Position numbers and translations under genes: made by a program. The notes beneath the pieces were generated by a model, which saw only the letters and a list, made by a program, of their open reading frames with translations, was not told where the DNA came from and ran no database searches. From an uncultured Gammaproteobacteria bacterium (GTDB taxonomy: Bacteria > Pseudomonadota > Gammaproteobacteria > CAKMZV01), in the NCBI GenBank assembly GCA_929200535.1, contig CAKMZV010000015.1:1-51828 (forward strand): a DNA stretch of 51,828 bases. Direction: 5' to 3'. Positions 9,337 through 19,073 of the stretch are shown here, piece after piece (within the stretch, counting starts at the first letter, position 1; every line of letters starts with the position of its first letter).

Positions 9337-10983
9337 ATTTTTTAAATCCCACGCCACTTGAGTAAAAGAAAGAAAAATTGGATGCCCTTCTCGAGGGGTG
9401 GATTTTAATTCAGGATGAAATTGACAAGCAAAAAACCAAGGATGCTTATCTGTGGGTAATTCGATAATTTCCACTAAATTTTTATCTTCCGAATAACCAG
9501 AAAATTGAATTCCAACCTCCTCAAGCTGTTTAACGTAAAGTTCATTTACTTCATAACGATGGCGATGCCTCTCTTCAGTTGTCGAACAATTATAAATTTT
9601 ATGAGCTAAACTATTGGAGGAAAGAATAGTTTTTTGTGCTCCAAGCCGCATAGTACCACCAACATCAGAGGTATTATTACGATAATTCACAGTCCCATCA
9701 GCATCTTGCCATTCAGAAACCAAGGCAATCACCGGGGTTTTACATTTTTGATCTAATTCAGTTGAATTAACATCCTCCCACTGTAACACATTTTGTGCAT
9801 ATTCAATAATTGCCAACTGCATACCCAAACATATACCCAGAAACGGTATCTTATTTTCACGAGCATAGTTAATTGCCAATATCTTGCCTTGAGTTCCGCG
9901 ACTACCAAAGCCACCTGGCACAAGAATACCATCATAATTGCTAAGACATTGCTGCGCTGTACTTTTTTCAATTTTCTCAGCATCAATATGCTCAACATTG
10001 ACCTTAATTTGATGGCGAATCCCTGCATGTAACAAAGATTCATTAATCGATTTATAGGAATCAGAACCCATATATTTGCTAATTAACGCAATGTTGATCT
10101 CATCTGTAGGGTTCTTAATACGATAAACAATATCGTCCCAACTATGTAGGTTATTCTCACTTTTTTGCAAGTTAAAGTATTCAATCACCCATTTATCTAA
10201 TTTTTGTTTGGAAAAATTAGCTGGAACGCTATAAATGGTATCCGTATCTTCAGCTGAAAAAACAGCTGCCTGGGAAACATTGGTAAACAGTGAAATTTTA
10301 GACTTGAGTTTATCACTAATTGTTGTCTCACTACGACAAATGAGTACATCTGGCTGAATGCCAATTGAACGTAATTCCTTAACTGAGTGCTGAGTTGGTT
10401 TTGTTTTTATTTCTCCAGCCGCGCTTATGTAAGGGAGTAAAGTCAGATGAACAAAAAGGCTACGTTTGCGCCCAATAGTCACTGAAAATTGACGAATAGC
10501 CTCAAGAAAAGGGAGTGATTCAATATCACCGCAAGTACCGCCTACTTCAACCAAGCAAAAATCAAAACCTTCACCGGCTACCATAATACGTCTTTTTATC
10601 TCATCGGTAATATGCGGAATAACTTGAATTGTCTCGCCAAGATACTTTCCTTGCCTTTCATTATTAATAACTGAGTTATAAACCTTACCTGCCGTAAATG
10701 AGTTTTTTCTACTGGTACGCGTGCTAAGAAAACGCTCGTAATGTCCAAGATCCAAATCGGTCTCGGCACCATCATCGGTCACAAAAACTTCGCCATGCTG
10801 AGTGGGGTTCATCGTACCCGGATCAACATTAATATAAGGATCCATTTTCAAGATAGTAACAACATAGCCGTGAGATTCTAATAATGCTCCAAGAGAAGCT
10901 GCAGTAATCCCTTTGCCCAAAGATGAAACGACACCACCCGTAACAAAAATAAAATTAGTTTTTGAGTCCACAGATGATGACAT
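9313..10983 (-). CDS. pyrG: CTP synthase with a MITE-derived C-terminus
   Basis: PyrG aminates UTP to CTP using glutamine. The 556-residue protein has the N-terminal synthetase domain (FVTGGVVSSLGKGITAASLG, KMDPYINVDPGTMNP, EVGGTCGDIES) and a C-terminal class I glutaminase domain with the nucleophile in PFLGICLGMQ and the histidine in FACQFHPEL. The reading frame enters the adjacent MITE: the last seven residues (ETSAQKI) and the TGA stop are encoded by the element's terminal repeat. The core enzyme is intact, so activity is probably kept. The gene is first of the pyrG-kdsA-eno run. Confidence 0.96.
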   Translation of the reverse strand: MSSSVDSKTNFIFVTGGVVSSLGKGITAASLGALLESHGYVVTILKMDPYINVDPGTMNPTQHGEVFVTDDGAETDLDLGHYERFLSTRTSRKNSFTAGKVYNSVINNERQGKYLGETIQVIPHITDEIKRRIMVAGEGFDFCLVEVGGTCGDIESLPFLEAIRQFSVTIGRKRSLFVHLTLLPYISAAGEIKTKPTQHSVKELRSIGIQPDVLICRSETTISDKLKSKISLFTNVSQAAVFSAEDTDTIYSVPANFSKQKLDKWVIEYFNLQKSENNLHSWDDIVYRIKNPTDEINIALISKYMGSDSYKSINESLLHAGIRHQIKVNVEHIDAEKIEKSTAQQCLSNYDGILVPGGFGSRGTQGKILAINYARENKIPFLGICLGMQLAIIEYAQNVLQWEDVNSTELDQKCKTPVIALVSEWQDADGTVNYRNNTSDVGGTMRLGAQKTILSSNSLAHKIYNCSTTEERHRHRYEVNELYVKQLEEVGIQFSGYSEDKNLVEIIELPTDKHPWFFACQFHPELKSTPREGHPIFLSFTQVAWDLKNETSAQKI

Positions 10984-11067
10984 TAAAAATTTCTATTCCT
11001 TTTTTTACACATACAAAAGATTATTAATTCCGTAAAAAATAAAGATTCCCAGCTATTCATAATTAAA

Positions 11068-11841
11068 TTATAATCTTAATGCCCGAAAAATCTCATCAAT
11101 AAGGCTAGAGTTACTGGCACTATTTGCAATAAAAACATTTTTCCACCCTTGTTGATGAGCGTAATCAGCAATGCGTGGGCTAAGACAAATAAGGTAATCA
11201 CTATAATTACACAGCAACGGGTTATTTTGCAAATACTTTACTATAGTTTGGCTGGTTGCGGTAATAATCAAAGGTTTGGAAGAGGTATCACGATAGTCTT
11301 TTAATTTTTTTGCGTTTTCATCATTTAATTCCTGAGGAGTTTGCTGATAAACAGGAAAACGATTCACACAAAATCCACGCTGTAGCAATGTGTTTTCAAT
11401 AAGTTTTCGCCCCCCAAGACCACTCCATAAAATAAACTGCATTTTTTGGGTCTCCATTCCAAATTGCAGCGAATCAAGAGTTAGTAATTGCTCACTATTA
11501 TATGGAAATGGAGAAATTTTAATATCAGTGTACCCATTACTAATTAGTGTATCGGCTGTTTTTTCCCCAATCGCATATAAGGTGTTATGAGCTTGTGCCG
11601 AAAAGAATTGCTTGAAATACTTAAGTGAAAAATGAACGGCACTTGGGCTTACAAAAATATGACTAAAGTGATTGTTTGATTGTGTTTGTAAACTCTCTAA
11701 TTTTGCATTTTCCTCAATAGATAAAGGATTGGGTTGAACGGCAATTAACGGGCAAACTAAATGCTCTATTGACTGTTCTTGCAGTGCTGAAATAATTGGC
11801 TCAGCTACAAAAATGGGACGTGTGATAACAACAAGAGACAA
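11068..11841 (-). CDS. hemD: Uroporphyrinogen-III synthase
   Basis: HemD cyclises hydroxymethylbilane to uroporphyrinogen III in haem synthesis. The family is poorly conserved. Support comes from the N-terminal VVITRPIFVAEPIISALQE, the central FVSPSAVHFSLKYF and AIGEKTADTLISNGY blocks, the length of 257 residues, and the nearby hemC. A glutamine amidotransferase gene separates the two, which are usually adjacent. The 84-bp gap to pyrG may hold a terminator or promoter, but none is clear. Confidence 0.85.
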   Translation of the reverse strand: MSLVVITRPIFVAEPIISALQEQSIEHLVCPLIAVQPNPLSIEENAKLESLQTQSNNHFSHIFVSPSAVHFSLKYFKQFFSAQAHNTLYAIGEKTADTLISNGYTDIKISPFPYNSEQLLTLDSLQFGMETQKMQFILWSGLGGRKLIENTLLQRGFCVNRFPVYQQTPQELNDENAKKLKDYRDTSSKPLIITATSQTIVKYLQNNPLLCNYSDYLICLSPRIADYAHQQGWKNVFIANSASNSSLIDEIFRALRL

Positions 11842-11878
11842 AATATTTTTTGTTTAATTTTGCAGGTAAAACTACCCT

Positions 11879-12592
11879 CTACATAGAACGAATGAAATTA
11901 TTGTAAAGCCTCTTTGAAGTATGTGAAAACTCATCTGCATTTTGATTGGCGAGTTTTTGCATTTCCTTAAAACCTTCTATTCCAATCGTATTTATCAGTG
12001 CGTTCCAATAAGCTGGCACTTTAGACCAATTATCAACGGTATCTGCTTCTACTTCAATATGATACTGCATTGACCATGCATTTTCACCCACTCGCATTGC
12101 CTGTATTTCACAACTGGGAGAACTCGCTAAAATCACGGCATCAGATGGTGGCTTACTTACTCTCACTGAATGCCATTGCAGACAATTTTGTACACGAGGC
12201 ATTCCTTGAAAAATAGGATCATCAATCCCTTGTTTTGTTAGCTCTACTTGCAAAACACCAATCTCTGGAACTTCCTGCCAATCGCATTCCCCATCAAGAG
12301 CATCGGCGAGCAATTGATGCCCAAGACATAAGCCAAGATAAGGTTTTTTCAATTCTCTAACCCAACGCCGAATGGCTTTTTTTTCTTCAACTAACCAAGG
12401 ATGTTCCTCTGTATCCCATACATCCATAGGACCACCCATTACCCATAAAGCATCGTAATCTTCTAATGGGGCAATTGCCTCCCCTTGATTTAAATTCACC
12501 GTATGCACTCTTACCCCATCTTGCGATAGATATTCCCTCAATGCACCAGGATGTTCACATTCAATATGTTGGAAAACAAGTAAATTTTTCAT
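11879..12592 (-). CDS. Class I glutamine amidotransferase-like protein
   Basis: This 237-residue protein has a complete class I glutaminase triad: C89 in YLGLCLGHQLLADAL, H178 and E180 in SMQYHIEVE. The oxyanion loop VMGGPMDVWDTEEHPW is present too. It belongs to the GMP-synthase-like stand-alone amidotransferases, whose partners or substrates are often unknown. It lies between hemC (11 bp upstream) and hemD (37 bp downstream), so it is probably co-transcribed with haem genes. I see no sign that it takes part in haem synthesis; the placement may be coincidental. It is not guaA, as the ATP pyrophosphatase domain is missing. Confidence 0.85.
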   Translation of the reverse strand: MKNLLVFQHIECEHPGALREYLSQDGVRVHTVNLNQGEAIAPLEDYDALWVMGGPMDVWDTEEHPWLVEEKKAIRRWVRELKKPYLGLCLGHQLLADALDGECDWQEVPEIGVLQVELTKQGIDDPIFQGMPRVQNCLQWHSVRVSKPPSDAVILASSPSCEIQAMRVGENAWSMQYHIEVEADTVDNWSKVPAYWNALINTIGIEGFKEMQKLANQNADEFSHTSKRLYNNFIRSM

Positions 12593-12603
12593 TTAAAAAT
12601 AAA

Positions 12604-13500
12604 TTAAATAATTGACAATGCACCCTTATCAATCATCTTTTGTGCCAATTTATCAGCTAAATCTATGGATTGAGAAGAGGCACCCTTAACTTGATGAGTT
12701 AATTTTATTTTACCCTCTGGACTTGTGACTACCGCTTTAATAATTATTATCTCCTCATTAAGGACAGCAAAGCAAGCTATTGGCGAATGACAATTCCCCT
12801 CTAAACGTCTATTAAACTGGCGCTCTGCTTCAACACATAAACGAGTTGGCTGATGATCTAACTGTGACAAGAGCTTAATTAGCTCCTTATTTTTTGACAA
12901 GCATTCTATACCCATAGCCCCTTGAGCAATCGCAGGTAAACAAATATTTTCTGGTAATACTTGTTTAATATACTGCTGCATTTGCATTCTGTCAATTCCA
13001 GCTTTTGCTAAAATAATGGCATCATACTCGCCTTGTAAACATTTATTAATTCGAGTATTAATATTGCCACGTAGCAATTTAATTGATAGATGAGGATACA
13101 GATGAGAAATTTGCCCGCCCCTTCTTAAACTTGAAGTGCCAAGTATTGCACCTTGAGGTAAAGATTCTAAAGATTCAAATTTCTCGGAAATAAAAACGTC
13201 AAATGGGTCATCCCTTCGCAAAATACTTGCTATAAAAAAAGCCTCATCCCCATCCACTGGCACATCCTTCATCGAATGAACAGCAATATCTGCCTCATTT
13301 TCCAATAAAGCAGCCTGTAATTCTTTTAAAAACAATCCTTTCCCGCCTTTCCAAGCTAAGCTTGTCTCTAAACGCCTATCCCCTTCTGTAATACAAGGAA
13401 TAATTTGTGTTTCTTGATGACAATATTTTTGCAACTGTTTAGCAACATACTCAGCTTGCCAAAGAGCCAGAGGGCTACTGCGAGTGCTAATTCTAATCAT
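12604..13500 (-). CDS. hemC: Porphobilinogen deaminase (hydroxymethylbilane synthase)
   Basis: HemC polymerises four porphobilinogen molecules into hydroxymethylbilane. The 298-residue protein starts IRISTRSSPLALWQAEYV and carries AVHSMKDVP, GTSSLRRGGQ and LLRGNINTRI. The cysteine that holds the dipyrromethane cofactor lies in EGNCHSPIACF. The start codon is 49 bp downstream of a MITE, so the element forms part of the upstream region and may affect expression. Confidence 0.95.
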   Translation of the reverse strand: MIRISTRSSPLALWQAEYVAKQLQKYCHQETQIIPCITEGDRRLETSLAWKGGKGLFLKELQAALLENEADIAVHSMKDVPVDGDEAFFIASILRRDDPFDVFISEKFESLESLPQGAILGTSSLRRGGQISHLYPHLSIKLLRGNINTRINKCLQGEYDAIILAKAGIDRMQMQQYIKQVLPENICLPAIAQGAMGIECLSKNKELIKLLSQLDHQPTRLCVEAERQFNRRLEGNCHSPIACFAVLNEEIIIIKAVVTSPEGKIKLTHQVKGASSQSIDLADKLAQKMIDKGALSII

Positions 13501-13548
13501 AAATCTACCATTTCCAATGTTATTGAGTTCAGTTGTTTGAATTGTACT

Positions 13549-13777
13549 GAGACCTTTGCATAAAAGTATGGCAAAAGAAAAAAGATAAAAAAATCGTTCT
13601 GATTGAGGCGTGAAATGAAGCTAATACGTCTGTCTTCGCAAATTTCACAACACAAAAAGCGTTTTTACTCTTGGTGAGTTTACGAACCTTAGAGTAACAG
13701 TGTTTGAACCGCTTGCGGATAAAAATCAGGGCGATTTTTTACTTTTTTACTTGTCATATCTTTTGTGCAAAAGTCTC
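13549..13777. repeat. 229-bp MITE, copy B (long form)
   Basis: Left end GAGACCTTTGCATAAAAG, right end the complement of a GAGACTTTTGCACAAAAG variant. The outer parts match copies A and C nearly base for base. The centre carries about 70 extra bases, beginning near CACAAAAAGCGTTTTTACTC, that the short copies lack. No open frame of useful length is present. I see no clear target duplication. Confidence 0.82.
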
Positions 13778-13782
13778 TTAAT

Positions 13783-13820
13783 AAAAAAAGCCCTAATAAT
13801 CCTAAGATTAAAAGGGCTTT
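13783..13820 (-). terminator. Rho-independent terminator of the outer-membrane protein gene
   Basis: Read on the minus strand, the stem AAAGCCCT...AGGGCTTT (arms 13813-13820 and 13787-13794) is followed directly by a run of T. It lies about 25 bp after the stop of the 13846-14508 gene and should end its transcript before hemC. Confidence 0.8.
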
Positions 13821-13845
13821 AAGGAGGATAGTCGGTTTTACTTAT

Positions 13846-14508
13846 TTATAATCCCAGTCTGATGCCTACACTAAAAGTATTTAAAACATCAATATTTTCA
13901 CTATTTTTCTTTGATTTCCCGGATAGATGATCGTAAGCAAAATATAATTCACTACTCGCAATAATTGGAAAAGCAACGCGCATTCCTTTTATACTCGTTC
14001 CTTCAAAATCTCCAAAGCTAACAATTTCAGGAGATTGATAATAATAAACACTACTATTTAATTTAATGCTTTCGCTTAGCCAAGAAGTTATAAGCACATT
14101 GACCCCAATATTGATTTCTAAAAGAGAAAGATCATCGCCATTATCACTTCCTATTTTTTCTTTATCTTTTAAAGTGCCTGCAATTGGGCGAATACCTATA
14201 CCAATACCTACCCTACGATCTGGTAGAACGAAACGCCCCACTTCACCAAAAACATCAATGAAGCTCGATTCTTGTTTTGAATCATAATGCAAAGCAAATC
14301 TTGAATGCACATAGCCCGATTCAAGTTCGTCTGTCGCTATATCCTTACCATCTAAACTTGAAAGACTATATAACGCCCCAATTATGTAGTTATTAGATAA
14401 ACCTAACTGAACTCCACCACCTGCTTGTACATTTGAGCTCAATGAAAGAAAAATGACGCTCCCTAATACAAACTGAGTAATTTTTTGTTTTTTTAAAAAT
14501 CTCACCAT
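13846..14508 (-). CDS. Small outer-membrane beta-barrel protein, possibly YfaZ-like
   Basis: The 220-residue protein starts with a basic N-terminus and a hydrophobic segment ending SSNVQA, a good Sec signal peptide with cleavage near residue 29. The mature part alternates polar and hydrophobic residues in short strands separated by turns rich in D, G, S and N, and ends in a strand (FSVGIRLGL) typical of barrel proteins. The pattern, with glycine-rich strands such as RRVGIGIGIRPIAG, recalls the YfaZ family, but I am not certain. It has its own terminator and probably its own promoter in the AT-rich 276 bp upstream, so it is likely a single-gene unit. Confidence 0.65.
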   Translation of the reverse strand: MVRFLKKQKITQFVLGSVIFLSLSSNVQAGGGVQLGLSNNYIIGALYSLSSLDGKDIATDELESGYVHSRFALHYDSKQESSFIDVFGEVGRFVLPDRRVGIGIGIRPIAGTLKDKEKIGSDNGDDLSLLEINIGVNVLITSWLSESIKLNSSVYYYQSPEIVSFGDFEGTSIKGMRVAFPIIASSELYFAYDHLSGKSKKNSENIDVLNTFSVGIRLGL

Positions 14509-14784
14509 TTAAATAATGTTTACTCTATTGCGTAAAATGCTAAAAATTAATTTATATGACTATCACTTCCTTTTTAAGGATAAATCTTTAAAAATAGTCA
14601 ATTTAAATAAATTTTACACTATTTATAGTTACTTTTTAATGTAATTCATCAAAAAAAATTTTAACTTATTGAAAAGAAAGAAATATTTATTTAAATTTTA
14701 TGCAAAGATCTCACAATCATATCTACGACAAGTACAAGAAATCTCGTAGCAAGAGCTATAACCCTTGTTACATCTCCAAAATTT

Positions 14785-15735
14785 TTATGAGGGGATAATG
14801 CTCTGACTCTGACACAAGGTCATTACTGCCATTCGAACAGCGATGCCTTGAGTAACTTGATTTAAAATGACTGATTGTCGTCCATCAACAACATCGGAGG
14901 CAATTTCAATGCCACGATTGACCGGACCAGGGTGAAGAACAAGAGCATCTTTATCCGCATAGGGAAGACTCTTGGATGAAATACCATAAAGTTTAAAAAA
15001 TTCTTTTTCAGAAGGGATAAGCCCGGTTGCCATACGTTCTCTCTGCAATCTTAAACATAGAATCACATTAACCCCATTTAATCCCTCTTCTAAACTTTGA
15101 AAAAATTGAACCCCCATACTCTCAATATCATTGGGCACCAAAGTATTGGGAGCAATAACTCGAATATCTTTTGTACCTAGAATTTTTAAGGCATGAATTT
15201 GTGAACGTGCCACTCGTGAATGTAAAACGTCACCCACAATTGCCACTTTCATATTTTCAAAATCTCCTCGATATTTACGCAATACTGCCATATCTAAAAG
15301 TGCTTGTGTCGGGTGTTCGTGAGAGCCATCTCCAGCGTTAATTACTGAGTTACCCTCTTTTGTATATCGTGCAAAAAAATGTGCTGCACCGTTATTAGAA
15401 TGACGAATAACAAAAATTTTAATCCCCATCATTTCTAAATTTTGCAATGTATCAATTAAACCCTCACCTTTTTTAGTGGAGGAAGAATCAATATTTAAAT
15501 TTATAACATCTGCGGATAAACTTTTTGCAGCAATCTCAAAAGTAACTCGCGTACGCGTGCTTGGCTCAAAAAACAAATTAGCAACCTTAATACTTTTAAG
15601 CACTGGGCGATTAATAATTTCCCCACCTTTAAAATACTCATCAGCCATACTAAAAATAGTCTCTAACTGATTTTTATTCAAATCTTTGATAGCAAGTAAA
15701 TGCCTAAAGGGGGAATATTGTGATGACTGTAACAT
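14785..15735 (-). CDS. pyrB: Aspartate carbamoyltransferase catalytic subunit
   Basis: PyrB transfers the carbamoyl group to aspartate in pyrimidine synthesis. The 316-residue protein has the carbamoyl-phosphate signature FFEPSTRTRVTFE, the STKKGEGLIDT loop, HPTQALLDM and the C-terminal LHPGPVNRGIEI. No pyrI regulatory subunit lies beside it. It follows ruvX by 25 bp, in the yqgE-ruvX-pyrB order common in proteobacteria. The upstream leader is too short for an attenuator, so control probably acts at the operon start. Confidence 0.95.
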   Translation of the reverse strand: MLQSSQYSPFRHLLAIKDLNKNQLETIFSMADEYFKGGEIINRPVLKSIKVANLFFEPSTRTRVTFEIAAKSLSADVINLNIDSSSTKKGEGLIDTLQNLEMMGIKIFVIRHSNNGAAHFFARYTKEGNSVINAGDGSHEHPTQALLDMAVLRKYRGDFENMKVAIVGDVLHSRVARSQIHALKILGTKDIRVIAPNTLVPNDIESMGVQFFQSLEEGLNGVNVILCLRLQRERMATGLIPSEKEFFKLYGISSKSLPYADKDALVLHPGPVNRGIEIASDVVDGRQSVILNQVTQGIAVRMAVMTLCQSQSIIPS

Positions 15736-15760
15736 TGATAAAATTTTAACAGAGATTTGC

Positions 15761-16192
15761 CTATTTATTGAGCCAACATTGCAAAATCAACGCTGCCGCC
15801 CAATCATCAACAGACTGTTGGTGGGGTTTTTTCTTCACACCACTATCTTGCATAAGTTGTTGAGCAACCTTTGTTGTGTATCGTTCATCACTAAAAAAGA
15901 TTGGAAGAGCAATTGCTTGCTTTAAACATTCAGTGATTTTAATCACTTTATCCGTCATATACTGAGTTTCACCTTTTTTGTCTAAAGGCAAGCCGATTAC
16001 AATTGCCACAGCACCCCATTCAATAATTTTATTCTTAATAACCTCTAAAGCCTGCTTTTCTGAAGAAACACTCAAAACCCCCTTAGGTTCAACCGTACAG
16101 CTAAAAGTATCTCCCACGGCAAAACCAATTTTCTTAGTTCCATAATCGATACCAAGAATAATTCCCTTAATACCCTCTTTTGATTTATGCAT
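15761..16192 (-). CDS. ruvX: Putative Holliday junction resolvase / pre-16S rRNA nuclease YqgF
   Basis: RuvX (YqgF) is an RNase H-fold nuclease linked to 16S rRNA 5' maturation and possibly recombination. The protein has the family start ILGIDYGTKKIGFAVGD with its metal-binding aspartate, then VIGLPLDKKGE, FFSDERYTT and a C-terminal SVDDWAAALIL carrying the last acidic residue. Two ATGs are possible, 16204 and 16192. I prefer the second because a GGGG stretch precedes it and it needs only an 8-bp overlap with yqgE. Either way the two genes are translationally coupled. Confidence 0.9.
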   Translation of the reverse strand: MHKSKEGIKGIILGIDYGTKKIGFAVGDTFSCTVEPKGVLSVSSEKQALEVIKNKIIEWGAVAIVIGLPLDKKGETQYMTDKVIKITECLKQAIALPIFFSDERYTTKVAQQLMQDSGVKKKPHQQSVDDWAAALILQCWLNK

Positions 16193-16766
16193 GCCCCAAA
16201 CCACTGACTAAATTGTTAGGATTAATGTTGATGCTATTAAGCGCCATTTCCCAATGCTCTTGAGGAGAAGGACAAAACACTATACTTTCATCAAACGGAG
16301 CAATATGCCAAAGCCCTAATTCTATTTCTCGCTCTAATTGATTAGGGCCCCAACCTGCATAACCAAAAGTAAATAAATATTTATCCAGCTCTGAATTGAT
16401 TAGAATAGATTCAATTTCTTGCTGTGACTGTATTAGTGATAATCCATCCTTTTCAGGTTTTTTTTGTATATTTTTAGTTGTTGAATTCGCATACAAAATA
16501 AAGGCTTTTTCAATATTGGATGGTCCACCTTGGTAAACTGTTAATTTATCCTCAGGCAAAATATTACCCATACACGCCTTCTCAAAATTAAAATATTCGA
16601 ACAAGTCTTTTAATTTAATAGAACGAATAGGATGATTAATCATAAAACCCAAAGCTCCCTCATGGTTATGCTCCAAAACATACACCACTTTTTTCTCAAA
16701 CAAACCATCCGATAAATCTTGGGAAGCCACTAAAAAATAATTCTTTAAACTATCCACTATAGTCAT
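16185..16766 (-). CDS. yqgE: UPF0301 family protein YqgE
   Basis: The 193-residue protein matches the UPF0301/YqgE family: NYFLVASQDLSDGLFEKKVV at the start, EGALGFMINHPI, VYQGGPSNIEKAFILY and FTFGYAGWGPNQLEREI. No biochemical function is established. It is the first gene of the yqgE-ruvX-pyrB unit and overlaps ruvX. The promoter should lie in 16767-17063, which also drives thrS in the opposite direction. Confidence 0.93.
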   Translation of the reverse strand: MTIVDSLKNYFLVASQDLSDGLFEKKVVYVLEHNHEGALGFMINHPIRSIKLKDLFEYFNFEKACMGNILPEDKLTVYQGGPSNIEKAFILYANSTTKNIQKKPEKDGLSLIQSQQEIESILINSELDKYLFTFGYAGWGPNQLEREIELGLWHIAPFDESIVFCPSPQEHWEMALNSININPNNLVSGLGHA

Positions 16767-16856
16767 ACAAATATCTTGTATAAAATAATTTTTCCAATTT
16801 TTATAATTTATTACTCTATGAAACTACAAATTCCTCCAAAAATTTTATCACAGCAC

Positions 16857-16971
16857 AGGGGCTTTGCATATAAAAGATATTAAAGCTATTCTTATTGCAA
16901 AAATAAAGATATATTTAAAATTAATGGCTATTTTTACTTTTTTACTCATCATATCTTTGTGTAAAGGGCTC
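16857..16971. repeat. Degenerate MITE between yqgE and thrS
   Basis: An inverted pair GGGCTTTGCAT...AAAAGATAT and ATATCTTTGTGTAAAGGGCTC brackets about 115 bp, and the block TTTTTACTTTTTTACTCATC matches the inner part of the complete MITE ends. The centre is AT-rich and unrelated to the other copies. This looks like an old, decayed element in the divergent promoter region. A TATAAT at 16991-16996, just outside it, may be the -10 box of thrS. Confidence 0.6.
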
Positions 16972-17063
16972 TTAATGCAATATTATCTACTATAATAAAA
17001 ATCTGTATTTGGAAAACTTACCTATATAAATAACTTTTGTAAAACTATAAAATTTATCATAAC

Positions 17064-19001
17064 TTGTCTGCTGACAACCTGTTAATCACATTACCTGACG
17101 GAGCAGTTCGTCATTACTCAAAACCAACATCATTAGAGTTAATTGCAAAAGATATTAGTTCTGGTTTAGCTCGTGCTGTGATTTGTGGTACGGTTAATGA
17201 TGAACAATACGATCTATCTGATGTTATCGAGGAAGATGCTTCAATACAACTACATAAAATTGAAGATGAAGTAGGACTCCACGTCATGCGTCATTCTTGT
17301 GCTCACCTTCTTGGGCATGCTCTTAAGCAACTATATCCCAATGTGCAAATGGCCATAGGTCCTGTGATTGACAATGGTTTTTATTATGATATTGACTTAG
17401 AGACTAAACTCACTCCAGAAGATTTACCAAAAATTGAAAAACGGATGATGAAGCTGGCACAAAGTAGCTATGCTGTTATCAAAAAAATGACTTCTCGTGA
17501 TGAGGCAATTAAAATATTCAAAGAACGTGGTGAGGATTATAAAGTCGCTCTTTTAGAGGATATTAAGGACGATCAAGTCGGAGTCTATTATCACCAAGAA
17601 TATATTGATTTTTGTCGTGGACCGCACGTACCAAATAGTCGTTTTTGCAAAGCATTTAAGCTGACTCACCTTGCCGGTGCTTACTGGCGAGGAGATGCTA
17701 AAAATAAGATGTTACAACGCATATACGGTACAGCATGGGAAAGTAAAGATGCCCTAAAAACTCATTTAGAGATGATCGCCGAAGCGGAAAAAAGAGATCA
17801 TCGCAAGCTCGGCAAAAGATTAGATTTATTCCATTTGCAAGAAGAAGCTCCAGGGATGGCGTTTTGGCATCAAAAAGGTTGGACCTTATTTCAGCTTATT
17901 GAACAATATATGCGGGGAAAAATAGTTGAATATGGTTATCGTGAAATTCGCACGCCACAAGTCTTAGATAGGAATTTATGGGAAAAGTCCGGACATTGGG
18001 ATAAATTTAGCGACAATATGTTTACTACCAATACAGAAAGTCGCGACTATGCCATCAAGCCAATGAATTGCCCGGGACATGTGCAAATTTATAATCAAGC
18101 ATTATATAGCTATAAAGATTTACCATTACGACTTGCCGAATTTGGCTTATGCCATCGCAATGAACCTTCAGGAACCTTGCACGGACTAATGCGAGTACGT
18201 TCTTTTACTCAAGATGATGCCCATATTTTTTGCACTCCTGAGCAAATTCAGCAAGAAGTGCAAGAATGTATCAATATGGTTTTTGATATTTATCAAGATT
18301 TTGGCTTTGATAAAATTGAGCTTAAACTCTCGACCAGACCGGAACAACGTGTCGGTGCTGATGAAGTTTGGGACCTTGCTGAAAATACCCTCATTGAGAT
18401 CTTGGATAAAAAATATCAATGGCAGTTGCAAGAAGGCGAAGGGGCATTTTATGGTCCTAAAATAGAATTTACTCTAACCGATGCTATCGGGCGAAAGTGG
18501 CAATGCGGCACAGTGCAGTTAGATTTCTCAATGCCTGAAAGATTAGAGGCGAGTTATGTCGATATTGATAATGATAAGAAAACACCCATAATGATTCATC
18601 GGGCTATTCTGGGTTCATTAGAACGTTTTATTGGTATTCTTATTGAAGAATTTGAAGGTAACTTGCCCTTATGGTTATCCCCTACTCAAGCGGTGATTAT
18701 CAATATATCCGAGGGGCAAATTCCGTATGCCAAAAAAGTAATGCAACAACTATCAAATGCAGGTGTACGGGTTGAAAGTGATTTTAGAAATGAAAAGATA
18801 GGTTATAAAATTCGCCAGCACACAATGCAAAAAGTACCCCTGTTATTAATTATTGGTGATCAAGAAGTTACCGATGGAACGGTTGCCCTAAGATTTCGCA
18901 ATGGGGAAGACAAAGGTGCATTTCAAATCGGCACCTTATGCGATAATATAAATCAAGCAATTGCAAAGAAAGTGATTGCTGAGAAATCCGATTGCTTTTA
19001 A
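17064..19001 (+). CDS. thrS: Threonine--tRNA ligase
   Basis: ThrS charges tRNA-Thr. The 645-residue protein contains, in order, the TGS domain (residues 1-65), the editing domain with [11 protein letters not shown], the class II catalytic core with MNCPGH (zinc-binding cysteine), [20 protein letters not shown] and the C-terminal anticodon domain. The start is a TTG at 17064 that gives the family N-terminus ([13 protein letters not shown]). I see no good Shine-Dalgarno sequence before it, which is unusual for such a highly used gene. It leads the plus-strand run and is followed by infC, as in most proteobacteria. Confidence 0.95.
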   Translation: MSADNLLITLPDGAVRHYSKPTSLELIAKDISSGLARAVICGTVNDEQYDLSDVIEEDASIQLHKIEDEVGLHVMRHSCAHLLGHALKQLYPNVQMAIGPVIDNGFYYDIDLETKLTPEDLPKIEKRMMKLAQSSYAVIKKMTSRDEAIKIFKERGEDYKVALLEDIKDDQVGVYYHQEYIDFCRGPHVPNSRFCKAFKLTHLAGAYWRGDAKNKMLQRIYGTAWESKDALKTHLEMIAEAEKRDHRKLGKRLDLFHLQEEAPGMAFWHQKGWTLFQLIEQYMRGKIVEYGYREIRTPQVLDRNLWEKSGHWDKFSDNMFTTNTESRDYAIKPMNCPGHVQIYNQALYSYKDLPLRLAEFGLCHRNEPSGTLHGLMRVRSFTQDDAHIFCTPEQIQQEVQECINMVFDIYQDFGFDKIELKLSTRPEQRVGADEVWDLAENTLIEILDKKYQWQLQEGEGAFYGPKIEFTLTDAIGRKWQCGTVQLDFSMPERLEASYVDIDNDKKTPIMIHRAILGSLERFIGILIEEFEGNLPLWLSPTQAVIINISEGQIPYAKKVMQQLSNAGVRVESDFRNEKIGYKIRQHTMQKVPLLLIIGDQEVTDGTVALRFRNGEDKGAFQIGTLCDNINQAIAKKVIAEKSDCF

Positions 19002-19073
19002 GTGGGTATTTCTGTTAATTAGAAAGCCTATAAAACATTATTTAAAAAACTATTAAACTATCAAGGAGAGCCT

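Larger units (their letters stand above)
13501..13845. other. Non-coding stretch with MITE copy B and a terminator
   Basis: This 345-bp gap between hemC and the outer-membrane protein gene is filled by the long MITE form (13549-13777) and the terminator of the upstream gene (13783-13820). About 48 bp remain directly before hemC for its own promoter and ribosome binding site. I see no gene. Confidence 0.7.

Noticed and set aside
9793-10032. Frames on both strands inside pyrG
   Set aside because: They overlap the conserved pyrG glutaminase region and show no family features.
14509-14784. Small gene or RNA in the 276-bp gap before pyrB
   Set aside because: The stretch is very AT-rich, with no frame with a usable start and no stable GC-containing stem; it is most likely the promoter region of the outer-membrane protein gene.
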